NCBI GenBank assembly: GCA_009741485.1
Contig: CM019217.1
Coordinates: 41,245,336 to 41,309,335, forward strand
Direction of reading: 5' to 3'
DNA: 64,000 nt
From: Malurus cyaneus samueli
Lineage: Eukaryota > Chordata > Aves > Passeriformes > Maluridae
Position 1 is the first letter of the stretch; each line of letters begins with the position of its first letter. This document shows positions 1-13,261 of this stretch, piece by piece. The position numbers and the translations under genes are program-made. Below the pieces are notes generated by a model. It saw only the letters and a list, made by a program, of their open reading frames with translations, was not told the origin of the DNA and searched no databases.

Positions 1-1136
1 GCATTCCCTTTAAACAATGTGCTGTCTTAGTTTTCTTGTGTTTGGCACTTTCTTCTATTCAAGAAATGTGGGTCTAGTGAAATACTCTGTTATGGGTACC
101 AGAAATGTTTCATTCAAATACATCACAGAAAAAAACTACTGAAGGAGAACAAAAACTATATGAATGAAGAAAAGCTAGTTTGCTTACATGCTTTTCAGTT
201 GCCTGTAATGTTTTTAGCTAAGTCACTTTACACTTAATTGAAGTTAAATTAGTTTCTATTTATCAGGCTGAAGTGCTTAATAGTGATGTTTGGCTATACT
301 ATGAAAAAGGAGTTTTATCAATCCCGAATAAGCACAAGGACCCAGGCTAGAGATGCTAAAAGAATAACTTTGGAATTGCATGATTTTGCAAGCTGGTTTT
401 CAAGTCACTTTAGGAATCCAAATTTCATGTTAATAAGATTCTTACTGCCCCAACTTCCACCACTTCTACCATCACACAAGGGATAAGCATCTCCACAAAA
501 GTTATACCTTTCTGATGAAAACACAAAGAGAGTACAACCATTGAATAGAACACTCTTTTACCACTTCAATTACAAAGTGATGCAAAAAATTCAGCATGTC
601 CTTAGCTAAGAGAAGCTTCATACATTTCTTCCTGACCAGGTAACCTGAAATCTATCTACATCATTCTACCTACAATATAAGACAGGGTTCTTGTTGGTAA
701 AGCATAATTTGGATGAAATATTAGAGCTATTTGTTCTAAGATGCCTTTAATTAGAGGTAAACACACTGAAGAAGTTTGAGACCTCTATCATTTCAATAAC
801 TTGATTTGAAATATGAACTCAGAAGTACTTGTATCAGAAAGAGAAAAAATGCAGCATGACAGCACAATGAATAGCAAGTGGGATGCACATACCATCTTTA
901 CTGACAGAGTACATGTAAAGTTCAATTGCATTTTAGATGTGTGTAAACTTCCATCAGCAAGCTCATCCCATCACAGGATAACAGGATTTATCTTAGGATT
1001 CACCATCTTCTAAAGTGACATAGGCACTACATAGTCATGCTGCAACCATGCTCAAGCTGAGCATACTTACATGCTACCAGGATCCTTTCGGCTACAATTC
1101 TTTCACAATTTTGACACCTAGTTTGACAAATATCTT

Positions 1137-1168
1137 AAACAAACAAACAAACAAACAAATAAATAAAC
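1137..1168. repeat. (AAAC)n/(AAAT)n microsatellite
   Basis: Five AAAC units, then two AAAT and one more AAAC. Confidence 0.95.
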
Positions 1169-4100
1169 ACCAAATAAAGCTAATTTGCAAGCCAAGGAGA
1201 ATGAAATATTTTGATTCTTAAGACCAGAGCTTCATCTAGGCACAACATAATGCATCCATATGTTAAAACAAAACACGTTGAGAAATTGAAGGTAGATTAA
1301 TCAACTATAAAGGACAAAGTTTTGAGCCTTCTAATGATTTTGTACCAAATGACAGTATCTTTGCAATCAACCTAGAACAGGAACCCAACCATTAAAGTTT
1401 TTTGAGAAATTCCATAGTTCTCAATGTAATTTAAAAAAACATCACAAATAGTTGTGCATTTTATTCACCATGAATAGGAGCAAATTAATATCACCATTAG
1501 ACCTATTTACCAAGTAGATGAATGTGCAAACACTGCTGATGTGATCAATTTATGTATGCAAATTTAAAATCCATTTTAGTTTTATTGTCAAGTACATGAC
1601 TTCAAAACTCACTTTTTGTAAACTGTCATGCCAATAAAGCTGAATCACATAAATGTAGATTGAAAATGAACAAAAAAGGAATGCAGAGAAAAATTCTATA
1701 ATGCAAAAATATAAATGACCATCTCACTCTGCTGCTATCAGAAAAAATTCAGTCATCTGTATTCTCCTCAAAGTCATGTCCTTAAAGGGAAACTTGAGAA
1801 ATTTCGAGTTAGCTACTCATTGTTCCCAAAAATTGTGTTGTATTATATACATTGTAAAATGTATACATTAACGCAGCTAGTTTATAACTCCATCAGGTGT
1901 AATGCTCTTAGTATCATTCTTCTAATACATAAGACACAGTTTACTTCTTCTTCCTTAGAGTTTTCATTGGTAGTTTATATTCCTCAAGCACCTTTTAAAC
2001 TTGATATCACACTACATCTGTGAAAATCCATAATAAACTTTACTGTGTCACTGCAATTGATATGCAGGCATTCTGCATATAGCCAGCAGTAAATTTCTGC
2101 ATCTAAGGATTTTCTCAGGAAATCTGTATGTTTGTCAACAGACATTTTTAGAACCCAACTTTTTCATATCCAAGGGTTTACGCTCTAGAGCATAGTATAC
2201 ACAATTTTATACCTATTTGGTACATAGAAACATGAAATGCAGATTTAAGGATACAGACAGAGTGTTTTACTCTAGCTATTCAAGAATGTAATACAAGCAC
2301 ATCCCAAAATTAACATGCAAATCCTAGCTGTCTTGATGTTGTAGGCAGAATTCTTACCGCTGCCCTCAAGGTCTAGATTTTACCTGTGACTACTGACCAG
2401 TAGACAATGTTTCCGTTAGTAAAGTTATGAAAATACTAAGGAGACACTTAATTCTTAAACAACTTAATATTTTAAGGAGTCTGTGTCTTCTTTCTGACTG
2501 CAAATTTGAAAAGTTCTCTTTTTATAGCTCAGTTGAAAGTCTCTGGAGCCTAGGTGTATTTGCAGCTCAGCATTCCTTTGGGTCCCAGTAAATAAAAATG
2601 TACCCATTTAGATGCTCATCAATATTCAGAAAAACTTTAAAAGGCAGCCCACCTCTAATGTGTCCCAAAGAGCAAGCAGTTACCCAGTCGGTCATTTCCG
2701 AGTCCTGATGTTATACGTGTGTTATCCCACTGGTAGCAGAGTAACTAGTAACTAATTCATGCATAAACCATATCACATTTGCACCAGATTATTCCTGTAG
2801 AGATGTACTCTGCTTCTTTGATCACTTGGTATGCTGACACCCACACAAAAAAAAAAAAAATCCTGATATAATTCACAGAAAAGTTTAAAGCCTGAGTCAA
2901 ATATATACTACAGTTCTGACATTTTGTTCCTTCATTTCCATAGAATAATGAGTGGACCCTGAGCTTAAACCACTGATTTCAGCTCCATGTTACAAACTTT
3001 CTACACTTTGGGGATATTCAGGAGATATGGACTACTTGTAATACTAAGTAATACTGCCTTTGAAGCAATATATGTTTTCCTGTTCCTGAAATATTATTTC
3101 TTGTGTCCCCCATTATTTTCAGCTGTGATGCCTCTGGTTTTGTAGTCTTTATAGTACCAACCTTGATCCAAAATTGACAGCTGACTGAAGTCCAGTTTAA
3201 ATTACAACATACCTCATTCACATTCAGAGAGATTTTTTTTGATGGATGTTCCATTTTTATTATAGTATTACTTCACTTCTTCATTTTCTATAACTCTTCA
3301 CTGATCCTTGACCCACAGAACTCTTACAGAGATGATAATTTTTACTTCCACTTTTGCAAATATTCCTTGGAGAGTGCAAACATTTAAAGATCACTTCAGA
3401 ACATTTACCTAATCCAATTACATTTTCAGACCAGTGGGGGTTGATCTGACTCTGTGCTGGATTTTTTGTTTGGCTGATTTTTCTTTTTAAAGCATATGTA
3501 ACTCATTCCTCCACAAATGCTCTACTAGAAATATAAGCTAGAAATAAACCAAGAGACCATGTAACAGATAGAGCTATATCTCCACTTAGTATTACAGATG
3601 AATGCAAATAACGTCCTGGAGCCTACAAACATCCAGGTAAATGTTATACTTCCCTTTCTGTTCCTCTTTTATTTGAATTAACACTAACAAAGACGACATT
3701 GTCTATGTTCATGAGAAGAAGAAACTGCATGACCACAAAACAACAAAAGACCCCAAACCTGACTTAGTAATATATTTTCAATTCTCCAATTCTTGTGTCA
3801 TTGAATGTGACAGTCAAATAACACTATTTAGTCATCAAGTAAAACTTGACTTCCTTACCTTCATCTCTCTCCATATCCGTGTGATAATTCCAATCCGGAT
3901 GTAGAATCAAACTAGACTCTGGCTTTAATGGACCAGTGATCCAAAAAATATTTATTGTTGCCTTTTGCATAGATGAAGAGATTACTTTAGCTTCAGCTGA
4001 AGTGCTAACATAGAGTTTGGTCAATATCTTCCCTCCTTTGCTGTTACAGTTCTTTCTTCCTCATTACCAGCCTTAAACAAGAGGTAAATCTGCACCTCAA

Positions 4101-4348
4101 AATCCCTTTGGAATTATGCACGTTGTCCTCTCCTGTGTTAGCAAATCCAGCAGATTCACAAAGACGAAGGATCCGCTGTTTCTCTCTATTCCAGCACACA
4201 TCAAATAGTGGTTTTGGTACTTTTTCTCCCTCTGTATGAAAAATCTGCAAGTTTCACACACCATTTAATCAGAAGGAAATATTTATGAGAATTGGTTTTT
4301 ATAATCAATCTTTTACTTTGTTAGGGTTTTTTGATCTTGTAATTCAAA

Positions 4349-4365
4349 ACTACTACTACTACTAC
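4349..4365. repeat. (ACT)n microsatellite
   Basis: Five to six tandem ACT/CTA units. Confidence 0.9.
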
Positions 4366-5204
4366 AAAGCTTTACCCCCAAAGTTCCTCAAGTTGTTCAG
4401 TATTTCACAATGCATTATTTGGCATACTATGCAGGCAGAGGCATATCCATGAAGGGAAAATGTAACAGCATATTGTACCATCAAATATAGAGCATAATAA
4501 AATTGGTTAGCAACAATCATACATGATCTTAGCAGCTACAGTTTTACAGCTCCATAAACTTAAAATTAGTGTAATTAATTTTTTTCCCATAATTCACCAC
4601 AATCCATGTCATTTCTGCTATTTTCTTAATGCAAAGAGATGCAAGATGTAACACTAATTATATCACAACAAGCTGTGTTTGACAAATCACCAATTTTCCT
4701 AGACAAACCAAAAAATGCATAAAGATACACAGTCACAAATAAAGCAAAATTTCAATAAAAGGACACATTTGCATGCACCCATCAGTGAAGACATCTGGTG
4801 ACATAAATCTGATTACAAATTTTATTTTCTTAAGCAATAATTGTCCTAATGTATGACTCTTCCATGGATTCATATAGGGCCTTTACAGGAGAAGTAACCT
4901 ACTAGCATCACCAAGCCCTGTTCACCCTCCTGCTCACCTATTTCAATCAACAGAACCAAAGTGGGGCTGATTAAACTACTTTTGCTGTTACAACGGGTTT
5001 ATTCAAAAACAGCTGGAGTTAATGACCTATTATAAGCACACCAACTACATACATATATAGCAACCTTTCTTTTTTACATAGACCACATAATCTCCATAAC
5101 AGGTTGCTCAACAGGCATCCAGTTCTGCGTGGATCTGTATGCAGTGCTGTTCTTTAACCATTCCTCCTCCACATCCTGTTTATTCCCTCAGTCTCCTTCC
5201 TCTT

Positions 5205-5243
5205 CAAGATCCCTTGCAATCCAAACCATTCTATGATTCTATG
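5205..5243 (+). repeat. CR1 LINE 3'-end fragment
   Basis: A very short CR1 tail whose end CCATTCTATGATTCTATGA carries two ATTCTATG units, the avian CR1 3' signature. It is heavily 5'-truncated, as CR1 copies usually are. Confidence 0.75.
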
Positions 5244-6113
5244 AAATACCCTGAATCTATACACAAGGAATTCTACGAACCTAGGCAAGATATGCTGATT
5301 TAGTTGCACAAAACTTATAAAACTAAAGTGAGAAATGGAGCTTAATGTGAGCAACTGGCATGGCAACAGTAACTCCATAATAAAATGAAAGTCCACAGAA
5401 TGAAGATATTATCTTTTGTGTAACTGTGTGTCTGAGTTATATGATCATGGTTCCTAACAAATGTGATTATCAGCTGCCAGAATGATAAGCATTTTGCCAA
5501 TTTTGCATCAGTCCACTAAGCACAAGTGCTAGAAGCAGCAAAATTAAGAAGATGCATTAAATTAAATGGACTTAACAGAGCAAATGGTTACCAGAATTAC
5601 TGAGCCTGTTATTCAACAGAAAATACTACCACTACACTGCAGTGTGTTATCTTTCTTTAGCTACAAATCTTTCTTCTTATTAAAAAATATTCTGAACTAG
5701 GGACATAATTTCTCACTTCAGACTAGAATTTTTGCCTCCAACCAGTGTGACTACCTGTAATCAAGATGGCCAGATATAAATATTTACAGGTCAAACCAAA
5801 ATGTAATCTTTCTGCCTCGCAATAAGTAGGATGCTGTACAAAACAGAGGGGAAAAAATCACGAGAAATTTGAATGCCCTTTGAGTTATTAAGAAGGCTGA
5901 ATACTGAAACTTTTACACTCTTTTGGTACATTTTCAGGATGATGGGGGAAACTCTACAGCCATCTCTGCCAATATTTCAGAAAATAAATTGGTCAGGCTT
6001 TTTTTTTAAGACTCCTTTTCATGTCCCTACACCAATGATTTAGAGACAGTTAAAGGCTTCATGAAGGCTCAAGATATTGTTCTCCACTACCATGGTTTCA
6101 AACTTTTTTTTTT

Positions 6114-6285
6114 CCATTTTAGCTCAAGGAAGTAAATAAGAAAATATTCCTCTGTATCAAGGTCAAAACTTCAGACTCTCCCAGAAGTGGTATTCTAANN
6201 NCCATTTTAGCTCAAGGAAGTAAATAAGAAAATGTTCCTCTGTATCAAGGTCTAAACTTCAGACTCTCCCAGAAGCAGTATTCTA
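6114..6285 (+). repeat. 84-bp direct duplication flanking an N gap
   Basis: Copy 1 is 6114-6197 and copy 2 is 6202-6285; both start CCATTTTAGCTCAAGG and end TATTCTA. They differ at four positions (about 95% identity). Three Ns at 6199-6201 separate them. Confidence 0.9.
6199..6201. other. Assembly gap (NNN)
   Basis: Three undetermined bases, the only Ns noticed in the window, at the junction of two near-identical copies. Confidence 0.99.
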
Positions 6286-9200
6286 TTCCAGAGCCACCAT
6301 CATCTCATCAGATATCTTAATTTTTAATATATTTGAGATAAAACCTTTCAGAAGGACACAGCTTTCTTTTCTGCTGACAGTGATTGTTCAAAATTGCCAG
6401 TAGTCTATTCACAGAGAGAAAACCATGTTAAGTTTGCAACAACCCCTTGTTTTCAGGCCCCCATTAACTTCTAAATTGTTGTTACTGCACTGTGAAATCC
6501 CCTCAGTGTTAAGTAGAAGCAGAAGTGCTTTAGTGAAACTTTAATGCAGGGAAATTTTTTTCCAATTTTTATGCCTACAAGCATAAATTTGTTTTATTTA
6601 GAAGTTTCTGCATTCCACACTGTTTAACAAGCACCCACAACTGACTAATACTCTCACCTTATCTTTAATTCCTACTGTGTGAATTAAGCAAAATATTTTA
6701 TCTAAAGTATCATCTGGATTTTTTAACTCAGGTAGAGCATGAATCAATTGATCCTAAGCATATACTGAGTTTTGTTTACTTTCCCCAAAACCCCAAGTGA
6801 AATTGGTGGTTGGGTCTGGAAGAAAAATATGTGAGAGCCAGGAAAGATGTTTGATGTACTAAACCATAATAATGCTGGTACAATTAGGAATTTAATTTCC
6901 CCTTTAATACTCAAAAGTCAGGAAATACAAAGTTATGGTTCCTGTAAGTCATAACTCATGCTCTTACATACCTGCTTTCTTTTGTATCACACCCTGTTAT
7001 ATTTCTAGGAACTATGTGGTTAAGTTATAGTTGTTTTTCAAGTATTAATTTTAAATTCTTGACTGGAGAACACAAGGGCATAAAAGAAACATTCAGCAGT
7101 ATAAGCTGCAAGCTACAAGCCTGTCTCGTCTCTGCAAACAAGCAAATTGTTTGTAAAACTTGGTGGGGGTTGCTGGAGCTTTACTATACTGTAAATGCCA
7201 TCAGACCTAATTAGTAGAATGTTCAGCACGGATCAGCACTCCACATAATCAAACACTCCTGTGGTTTGAAGTACATCAGCTGGACAGGAGTTACTCAGTA
7301 GTCAAGGTAGGGAAGATTGAGTTCTTCAATTTCTACATGTTGATATGTCATAAAAACTAAAGATTTGCAGATATCCACTTGAGGGAAAAGGAGTAGTGAA
7401 GAACTATTCAACCTTCTTTGACACTGAGGATCAAAAAATTTGATAGAGAAGGAACTAATCTGAAAAACTAAATCATTACATTTGTTGCTCCACACGTATC
7501 TGCAATGTGCCTCAGTGGAGAGCAACTTTCAAGTCTTTTACATTCATGAAGTTGCATGTGACTTTTTAAGCAGAAAATTACCGTATTTTACAATATTCAG
7601 TAAATGTTCACTTTCTTGAAATTTAAATAAAGGTAATTTTTCAGGAAATTCAGTTTAAACCTTTAGTTGGGGACAAATATCTAATGAAGTTATGCAACAC
7701 CATTTTTTATTTTCTCCATCTTCCTCTAATTGTTGTTTTCCACATGACATTAACTTATGCTAACATTCTTCACAAGCCATTGACTTGAACAGTTTCTTTA
7801 TAAATGTGTTTGCTACCTTTCAAGTGTCAGAACTCTAAGCTTAAAGTCATTCACAGGAAAGACATATATTGTTTCGAAAATAGTTTAAGCACATCCTGAT
7901 ATAAGCAGAATGTGGAACAAGAGTGTAACACTAATCTCATATTAAAACCTGCATAGCCACAGGCATTTAAAATCATTGTCATGCTGTACCACAGGAAGAG
8001 ACATTGCAAATCATGGAATTTCTTGCTGCATTTAACACATTTCTCAAACTACTTCTTATACTGCTGTCTTACTGCTGTCTCTTTTTTTATCAGTCATTCT
8101 GCAACAGCATTTGGTAATTCCCCAAGTTTAAGCCACGTGACATAAACTGTCCATTTTACATGTTTCAGCAGGAGACAACTCTAACATGAGAAGGATATCT
8201 CCAGACTCCAGAATACTGGCATCATAATGAAAAATATTTCCCTCAAAATTCTCTCCTTCAGAAAGATATGGTATCTTCAGAGTCAATAGGCCATGCTCTA
8301 TTTGGCGTTTTTATTACTCTCCAGCTGAAGTGCATCAGTTGCAGAAGAATCTGATTTTCCTTGGGGGTTTTCAGCAGTGTGTTTCAAGCCCTTCTTGTCA
8401 AAACACAGAGAAACCTGGAGAACAGAACCCTTCAAGTTTCAATAACAGTGTAAATTTAACCAACTTAATAATTACACTTTGTAATTTAGTGTTTGACTTG
8501 TGAGGTTGGAACTCCTGAGTTGGCAATATTACAAAATGCTAATACATAACCCTGCATGTGTCAATACTCAGAGAACCAAAAGATTTATTTAAAATAGCAC
8601 TGGTTCCCAGTTAGCAACTAGAAGAGACTTGACAGATCTGTCCCTGGCATACAGCTGTCATTTGCTGTAAAGCAAGCAATTTACTCTTTAGCTCAGCCCT
8701 CAGAAATGCCTTCTGTACCAAAACAGCCCCTAGAATCAAAAGCAAGTTTTGCCTCTCTGCAATGACCAGAATGCTTTGAGCAACTTCAGCTTATGTGCTG
8801 TGTTCTCTAGTAACTCTTAGCAGACTGGTACACAAACCAGCTAGATCTTGGGCCTTAATGACCTTCACATGACTCTACCAACACTTAAACCCTTGAATCT
8901 GGCCTGGCTGCAAAGATGAGCACTTGCCCCTGATAAACAAAACGCAGGAGAGAAGTACTTCATACTGTATCATGTGCTTAATAGCTTTTCCATTTCCGTA
9001 TCCACCTTAGCAAAGCAAAGAGAAAGGAACCCTTTTGAATGGCCCTTGCAAACTGTTTAATTTTTAAACTGTTATTTAGTCATCTAATTACAACACTTAT
9101 TTCAGCCTTGTCTGTGAACTTACAAGCATTCTCCATTTCTCTGTCCACATATTGTGCCTTCCCTGCCTTACTGTACTGGGGCTCCCTTGAGAGCAAGGCC

Positions 9201-9479
9201 TGCAAGCATTGCTACAATGCATTCAGCAAAAAACCCAGCAGGATACTAATAGGCTGTCTTCATTAACCTTTGCTGATTGAACTGTGCTCTTGTATTTGCA
9301 CTCTGCACATTTGTGATGTCTCATAAAGATTCATAATGGGAATTTTAATGGCAAAAGAGCCTGTATACTAAATTACTTCTGCACCGAAAAGGAAGCGTGG
9401 CTGCAAGAAACAGTAGACCTTTTTATTTTTCTCTCATCAAAGCAGTGGCAGGACTTGAAAGGGCAAACTGAACACAGGA

Positions 9480-9660
9480 ATGGATCAATAGAGAAACAAT
9501 GCAGACAATAATTAATGCGGGGAAATGGCTATTTAGGCAGTGTAACAGAAGCTGCATTCACTAGGTAGCCAAAATAAAAGGCAACATGTTCCGAGAGAAA
9601 GCCATCAGATGGCGACAGTGCCAGCTGATGAGGTACAGAGAGTCCAGTGTGACTACACCC
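9480..9660. promoter_or_regulatory. Enhancer-like motif cluster (candidate)
   Basis: Motif-like sequences close together: AACAAT (9495-9500), ACAATAATTAATG (9505-9517), CTATTTAGG (9529-9537), a CArG-like CCAAAATAAAAGG, E-boxes CAGATG (9606-9611) and CAGCTG (9622-9627). Single motifs are common by chance, and conservation could not be tested. Confidence 0.3.
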
Positions 9661-11164
9661 TCCTCAAAACAGTGCTGTCATCCCTCACAACACACCATGC
9701 AAGAAGTGAGAAAGCTGTTACCAAGTGACGTAACCTTTGAGGTTAAATAACTTGCATTTAGGCTACTTGTATAATGTAAAATCTGTATCAGATTTTTCAA
9801 CAAGATGAAATTGTTGAATTGTTGACTAGATGAAATTTGAAGTAACTTTTAAGCCACACAGAACAATGATCAGGGCAACTTAGAATTTTATATATTTTAT
9901 ATATAAAAACATAAAAAAATCCTTCTGAATTTCTTAAGCAAATATCCCAAACAAGTTAGTCTCTTAGTTTCTGTCGTGGGTTTAAACCTGATTTTTTGTT
10001 TTCATTATCACCTTCTCAGTGTGATAATGAAAAGTCTGAAGGTTATAAATTAATTAAGTAATAGCATTTTATTAGTTTGATACAAAGGAAAGAAAAACAA
10101 GAGTTATGATACAGTCCAAAGACATGGTAAACTGTAAATAGAGAGTTACAGTTGAATGAACATAAAAGCAAATTTAAGATAGCTACATTAATAAAAACAA
10201 GCAAGTTATTTTCAAAGCCCTCAAAGATACGTTCTGTAGGTCAAACAACATGATGATATATTAGCATTAGCTTATATTAAAAATAAGAGAACAATACAAT
10301 TGGGATTTTTTTATATTCCCTGGTCTTACTAGGCATTGGGTAACTTTCTAGCGGCCTTTTCAAGGAAACTCAACAGCTGCTCTTAGCTGGAAGCAGCACC
10401 TTTTCCTCAGACCATGAGGAAAATTAAACCACAGTTCTCATTTAGTTTAATCAAAGTCTGCAGAAGCCTAACTGTAATGTGCAAGGTGGGGGAGAAAAGG
10501 TATAAGCACACGAACTCTGCAAAACTAGGGGATAGAGACAGAAATTCAAGCTTCAATAAGTATTTTCTATTTCTGCTTTGTTGAAACAAAGCAATCTAAA
10601 GCATTAGCAATTCATGTCATGTTCCTGCACTGATTGCCACACCTTGTGAAATTGCAACATATCTTCATAAGTGTTCTTCAAAGCAAGGGAAAGCCTTCAT
10701 AGCTCATTAATGAACATGAAAGAGTAGCGTTTCGAAATTTAGCCACGATATGTTCAATAATTTCAGTGGAATCAAGCAAATCTTCACATTACCCTTTAAG
10801 AATGAACTGACATAAGAGAAAAACCTCTCAAAGGGTCAAATGTTTTAAAGGCTTTGCTTTACACCATGGTGTGGTATACAAAAATAATAAAAAATTCCAG
10901 TCTTGTGGCTGTTTCTATAATTTTTGTACATTATATAAATAGTTAATATTATTTTCATTAAAACTACTGTTGAGGAGGAAGGACCACACTTTCTGCTAAT
11001 TACAGTTCTTCATAGATGAAAAAGATTACAATCATTTGTAACCAGTGATCTGGAATGTTGTTTCTCTTTCATTTCAAAACTCAGGAATATTTAAGATCTA
11101 AATTACCTCTTGGATTATACTTTCTGCTTATTAACACCACCCCACGCCCCCCATACACCTCCAC

Positions 11165-11460
11165 CCAATGATGTTAAAATTGATTCATTAATGCTTAATC
11201 TAAAAACAATTAATGTAGGATGTGAAAGGTTAAGCTTGAAATAAGGTGTGATGCAAAGGAGATGGCAGGCACCCTGATGAGAAGCAGACTGGCTCTGATC
11301 TTTTGCAAGCCAAGTGGAGATTTTGTTGTTTTGCTATGGATGAAGGAGCTCATTATCCCAAAGATAATTGCCCAGATGCCACACCAGTGAGGTCATATGA
11401 AACATAGTTGTGATTGCTGAACCAGTATTGGAACTAATTAACAATTAAGGCTGCAGACAG
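11165..11460. promoter_or_regulatory. Enhancer-like, homeodomain-motif-rich segment (candidate)
   Basis: Contains TGATTCATTAATG (11181-11193), ACAATTAATG (11206-11215), an E-box CAGATG (11373-11378), AGGTCA (11390-11395) and CTAATTAACAATTAAGG (11434-11450). The texture, unique and not repeat-like, resembles vertebrate conserved non-coding elements. Conservation is untested. Confidence 0.3.
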
Positions 11461-12491
11461 CTATTTTCTACATACCACCACTTAGATGTACAGCCTTCCC
11501 ATCCCATCAATGTTTAAGCATTAAGTCACCCTCCCTTTGCAGCTGAGTGAAAATGTTATCCCACCTGTGAGAAGAGTAAACACTTCAAAATTAAGAGTAA
11601 ACCTGAAGTTCTAAAAAGAACTTTTAGAGGAAGCAACATTTCAGCTTTCCATCATGACTGGTTTTTCTGCTGTCTCTCATTCTGGGTTACATTCCTTACT
11701 TAATAAGATGAAAGCATGAATTGAGACCTTTTGTATTTGGTGCTTTCAGAGACCGATCTATTTTTTAGCCACACGTTCTTTACAGAGGTATTTTAGTCAA
11801 TAATGCCGCAGTGAATTCTACACTTGCAAACTTATGGGCCTCTGCAGACTCTCTCTTGATTTTAACGGGTATTTCTACATGAGTGCACACAGCCATCCAA
11901 GTGGAGTTCACTGAAGCAACAGAGGATTTTCCATGACAGCAGTGAGCAGGCCAGATAGGTAGTTTTCAAATAGTCTTTTCCAGATGTTTTCATTTCCTCC
12001 AGCTTCTTCTACTGACATCTGGTATGTTTTAATGCCTTCAAAAGCAGAAATTTAAACTTGAAAATTCTGCATTTCTATAACAAAATTGAGAGAAGTTCAG
12101 ACTTGTTGCGCCCTTGTGAATTCCAGTCAAGCTTGGTATATCCTTATAGTTAAGAAATACTTCATATCTTTTAAAATTTGGGTTACCTTGGGAAAAAAGA
12201 GTATATTTTCCCTTTTGTTGGTTGGTTACATTAATTAGAACAATCAGAATAGTTTTCTAAGAGAAAGTGAATTATTCTGCGGTTTTTTGCCTTTTTTTTA
12301 CCACAGGGGAAAAATTTTGCTTTTTGTGAGACGTACCTGTCTATTTTTTTGTTTCCTAATTTACCCACTGAACCAAAAAAAAAAAAAAAAATAGCTGTCT
12401 CAATCCCAAACTGCTAGCTTTATTCTCTAAATCATTTAATCATTACAGGATCTCTTCCCCAAGACTGATGCCATTCCTACAAAAGGAACAT

Positions 12492-13261
12492 GAATCCCAG
12501 AATGTGCAAGGTTGGAAGGAAGTGGGTCATCTGGTCCAACCTCACTGCTCAAGCAGGGTCATCCCATGCACAGGATTGTGTCCAAGTTCTTGAATATCTC
12601 AGTGAGGGAGGGTCCACATCCTCTCTGGGCACCGTTCCAGTGCTCGGTCACGCACAGTAAAATGTTCTTCAGTTCAGGGACTTCCTGTGCATCAGTTCCT
12701 GCCCATTGCTCTTGTCCCATTGCTCAGCACCACTCGAGAAGCCTGATCCATCCTCTGACACCCTCCCTTCAACACTGACACACTTTGATGAGGTCCCCTC
12801 TCAGTTGTCTCTTTTTATGGCTGAACAGCCCAGCTCCCTCAGCCTTTTCCTGGACACTTCAGTCCCTCAATCATCTTGTAGCCCTCCACAGACCTGCTCC
12901 AACAGCTCCATGTCTCTCAGTGCTGAGGAACTCAGACTGACACGCATTCCAGATGTGCCTCACCAGGGCTGAGGAGGAGCAGGATCACCTTCCTTGACCT
13001 GGTGGCAGTGCTCTTCCTAATGTGTCCCAGGACACCACTGGCCTCTTGGCCACAAGGGCCTGCTGGCTCATGGACAGCTTGATGTCCACCAAGATCTCCA
13101 TGTCCTTCTTCACAGAGCTGCTTTCCAGCAAGTCAGATACCAGTCCGTAATGGTTCAGCAGGTTATTCCTCCACAGGGGCAGTACCCTGCATTTTCCTTT
13201 GTTGAATTTCAGTTGGTTCTCTGTCCATCTCTCCAAACTGTTGAGATTCTTCTGAAAGACA
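12492..13261 (-). repeat. CR1 LINE copy, antisense, about 0.77 kb
   Basis: The plus strand starts GAATCCCAGAATG and runs through the reverse complement of the CR1 3' UTR and 3' part of ORF2 (GGTTGGAAGG, CATCTGGTCCAACC, CAGCCCAGCTCCCTCAGCC, TTCAGTTGGTTCTCTG). Read on the minus strand, the ORF2 end includes the fragment LKFNKGKCRVL, typical of avian CR1. It is interrupted by stops, so it is a dead 5'-truncated copy. Confidence 0.9.

Larger units (their letters stand above)
1..12490. other. Intergenic, no gene recognised (gene desert downstream of RAPGEF2)
   Basis: Mostly AT-rich single-copy-looking DNA. Open frames are at most about 100 codons, have ordinary AT-rich composition and no recognisable protein family. 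It holds an AAAC repeat, an ACT repeat, a CR1 tail at about 5.2 kb, an N gap with duplicated flanks at 6.1-6.3 kb and two enhancer-like segments (9.3-9.7 and 11.2-11.5 kb), each listed separately. Confidence 0.7.

Noticed and set aside
9895..9908. 14-bp palindrome TTTTATATATAAAA
   Set aside because: Low-complexity AT palindromes are common in this AT-rich DNA.
9974..10300. Possible second LTR starting near TGTCGTGGGTTTAAACC
   Set aside because: Only the first bases resemble the LTR at 24958; no matching end, no target duplication and no internal LTR motifs could be found.
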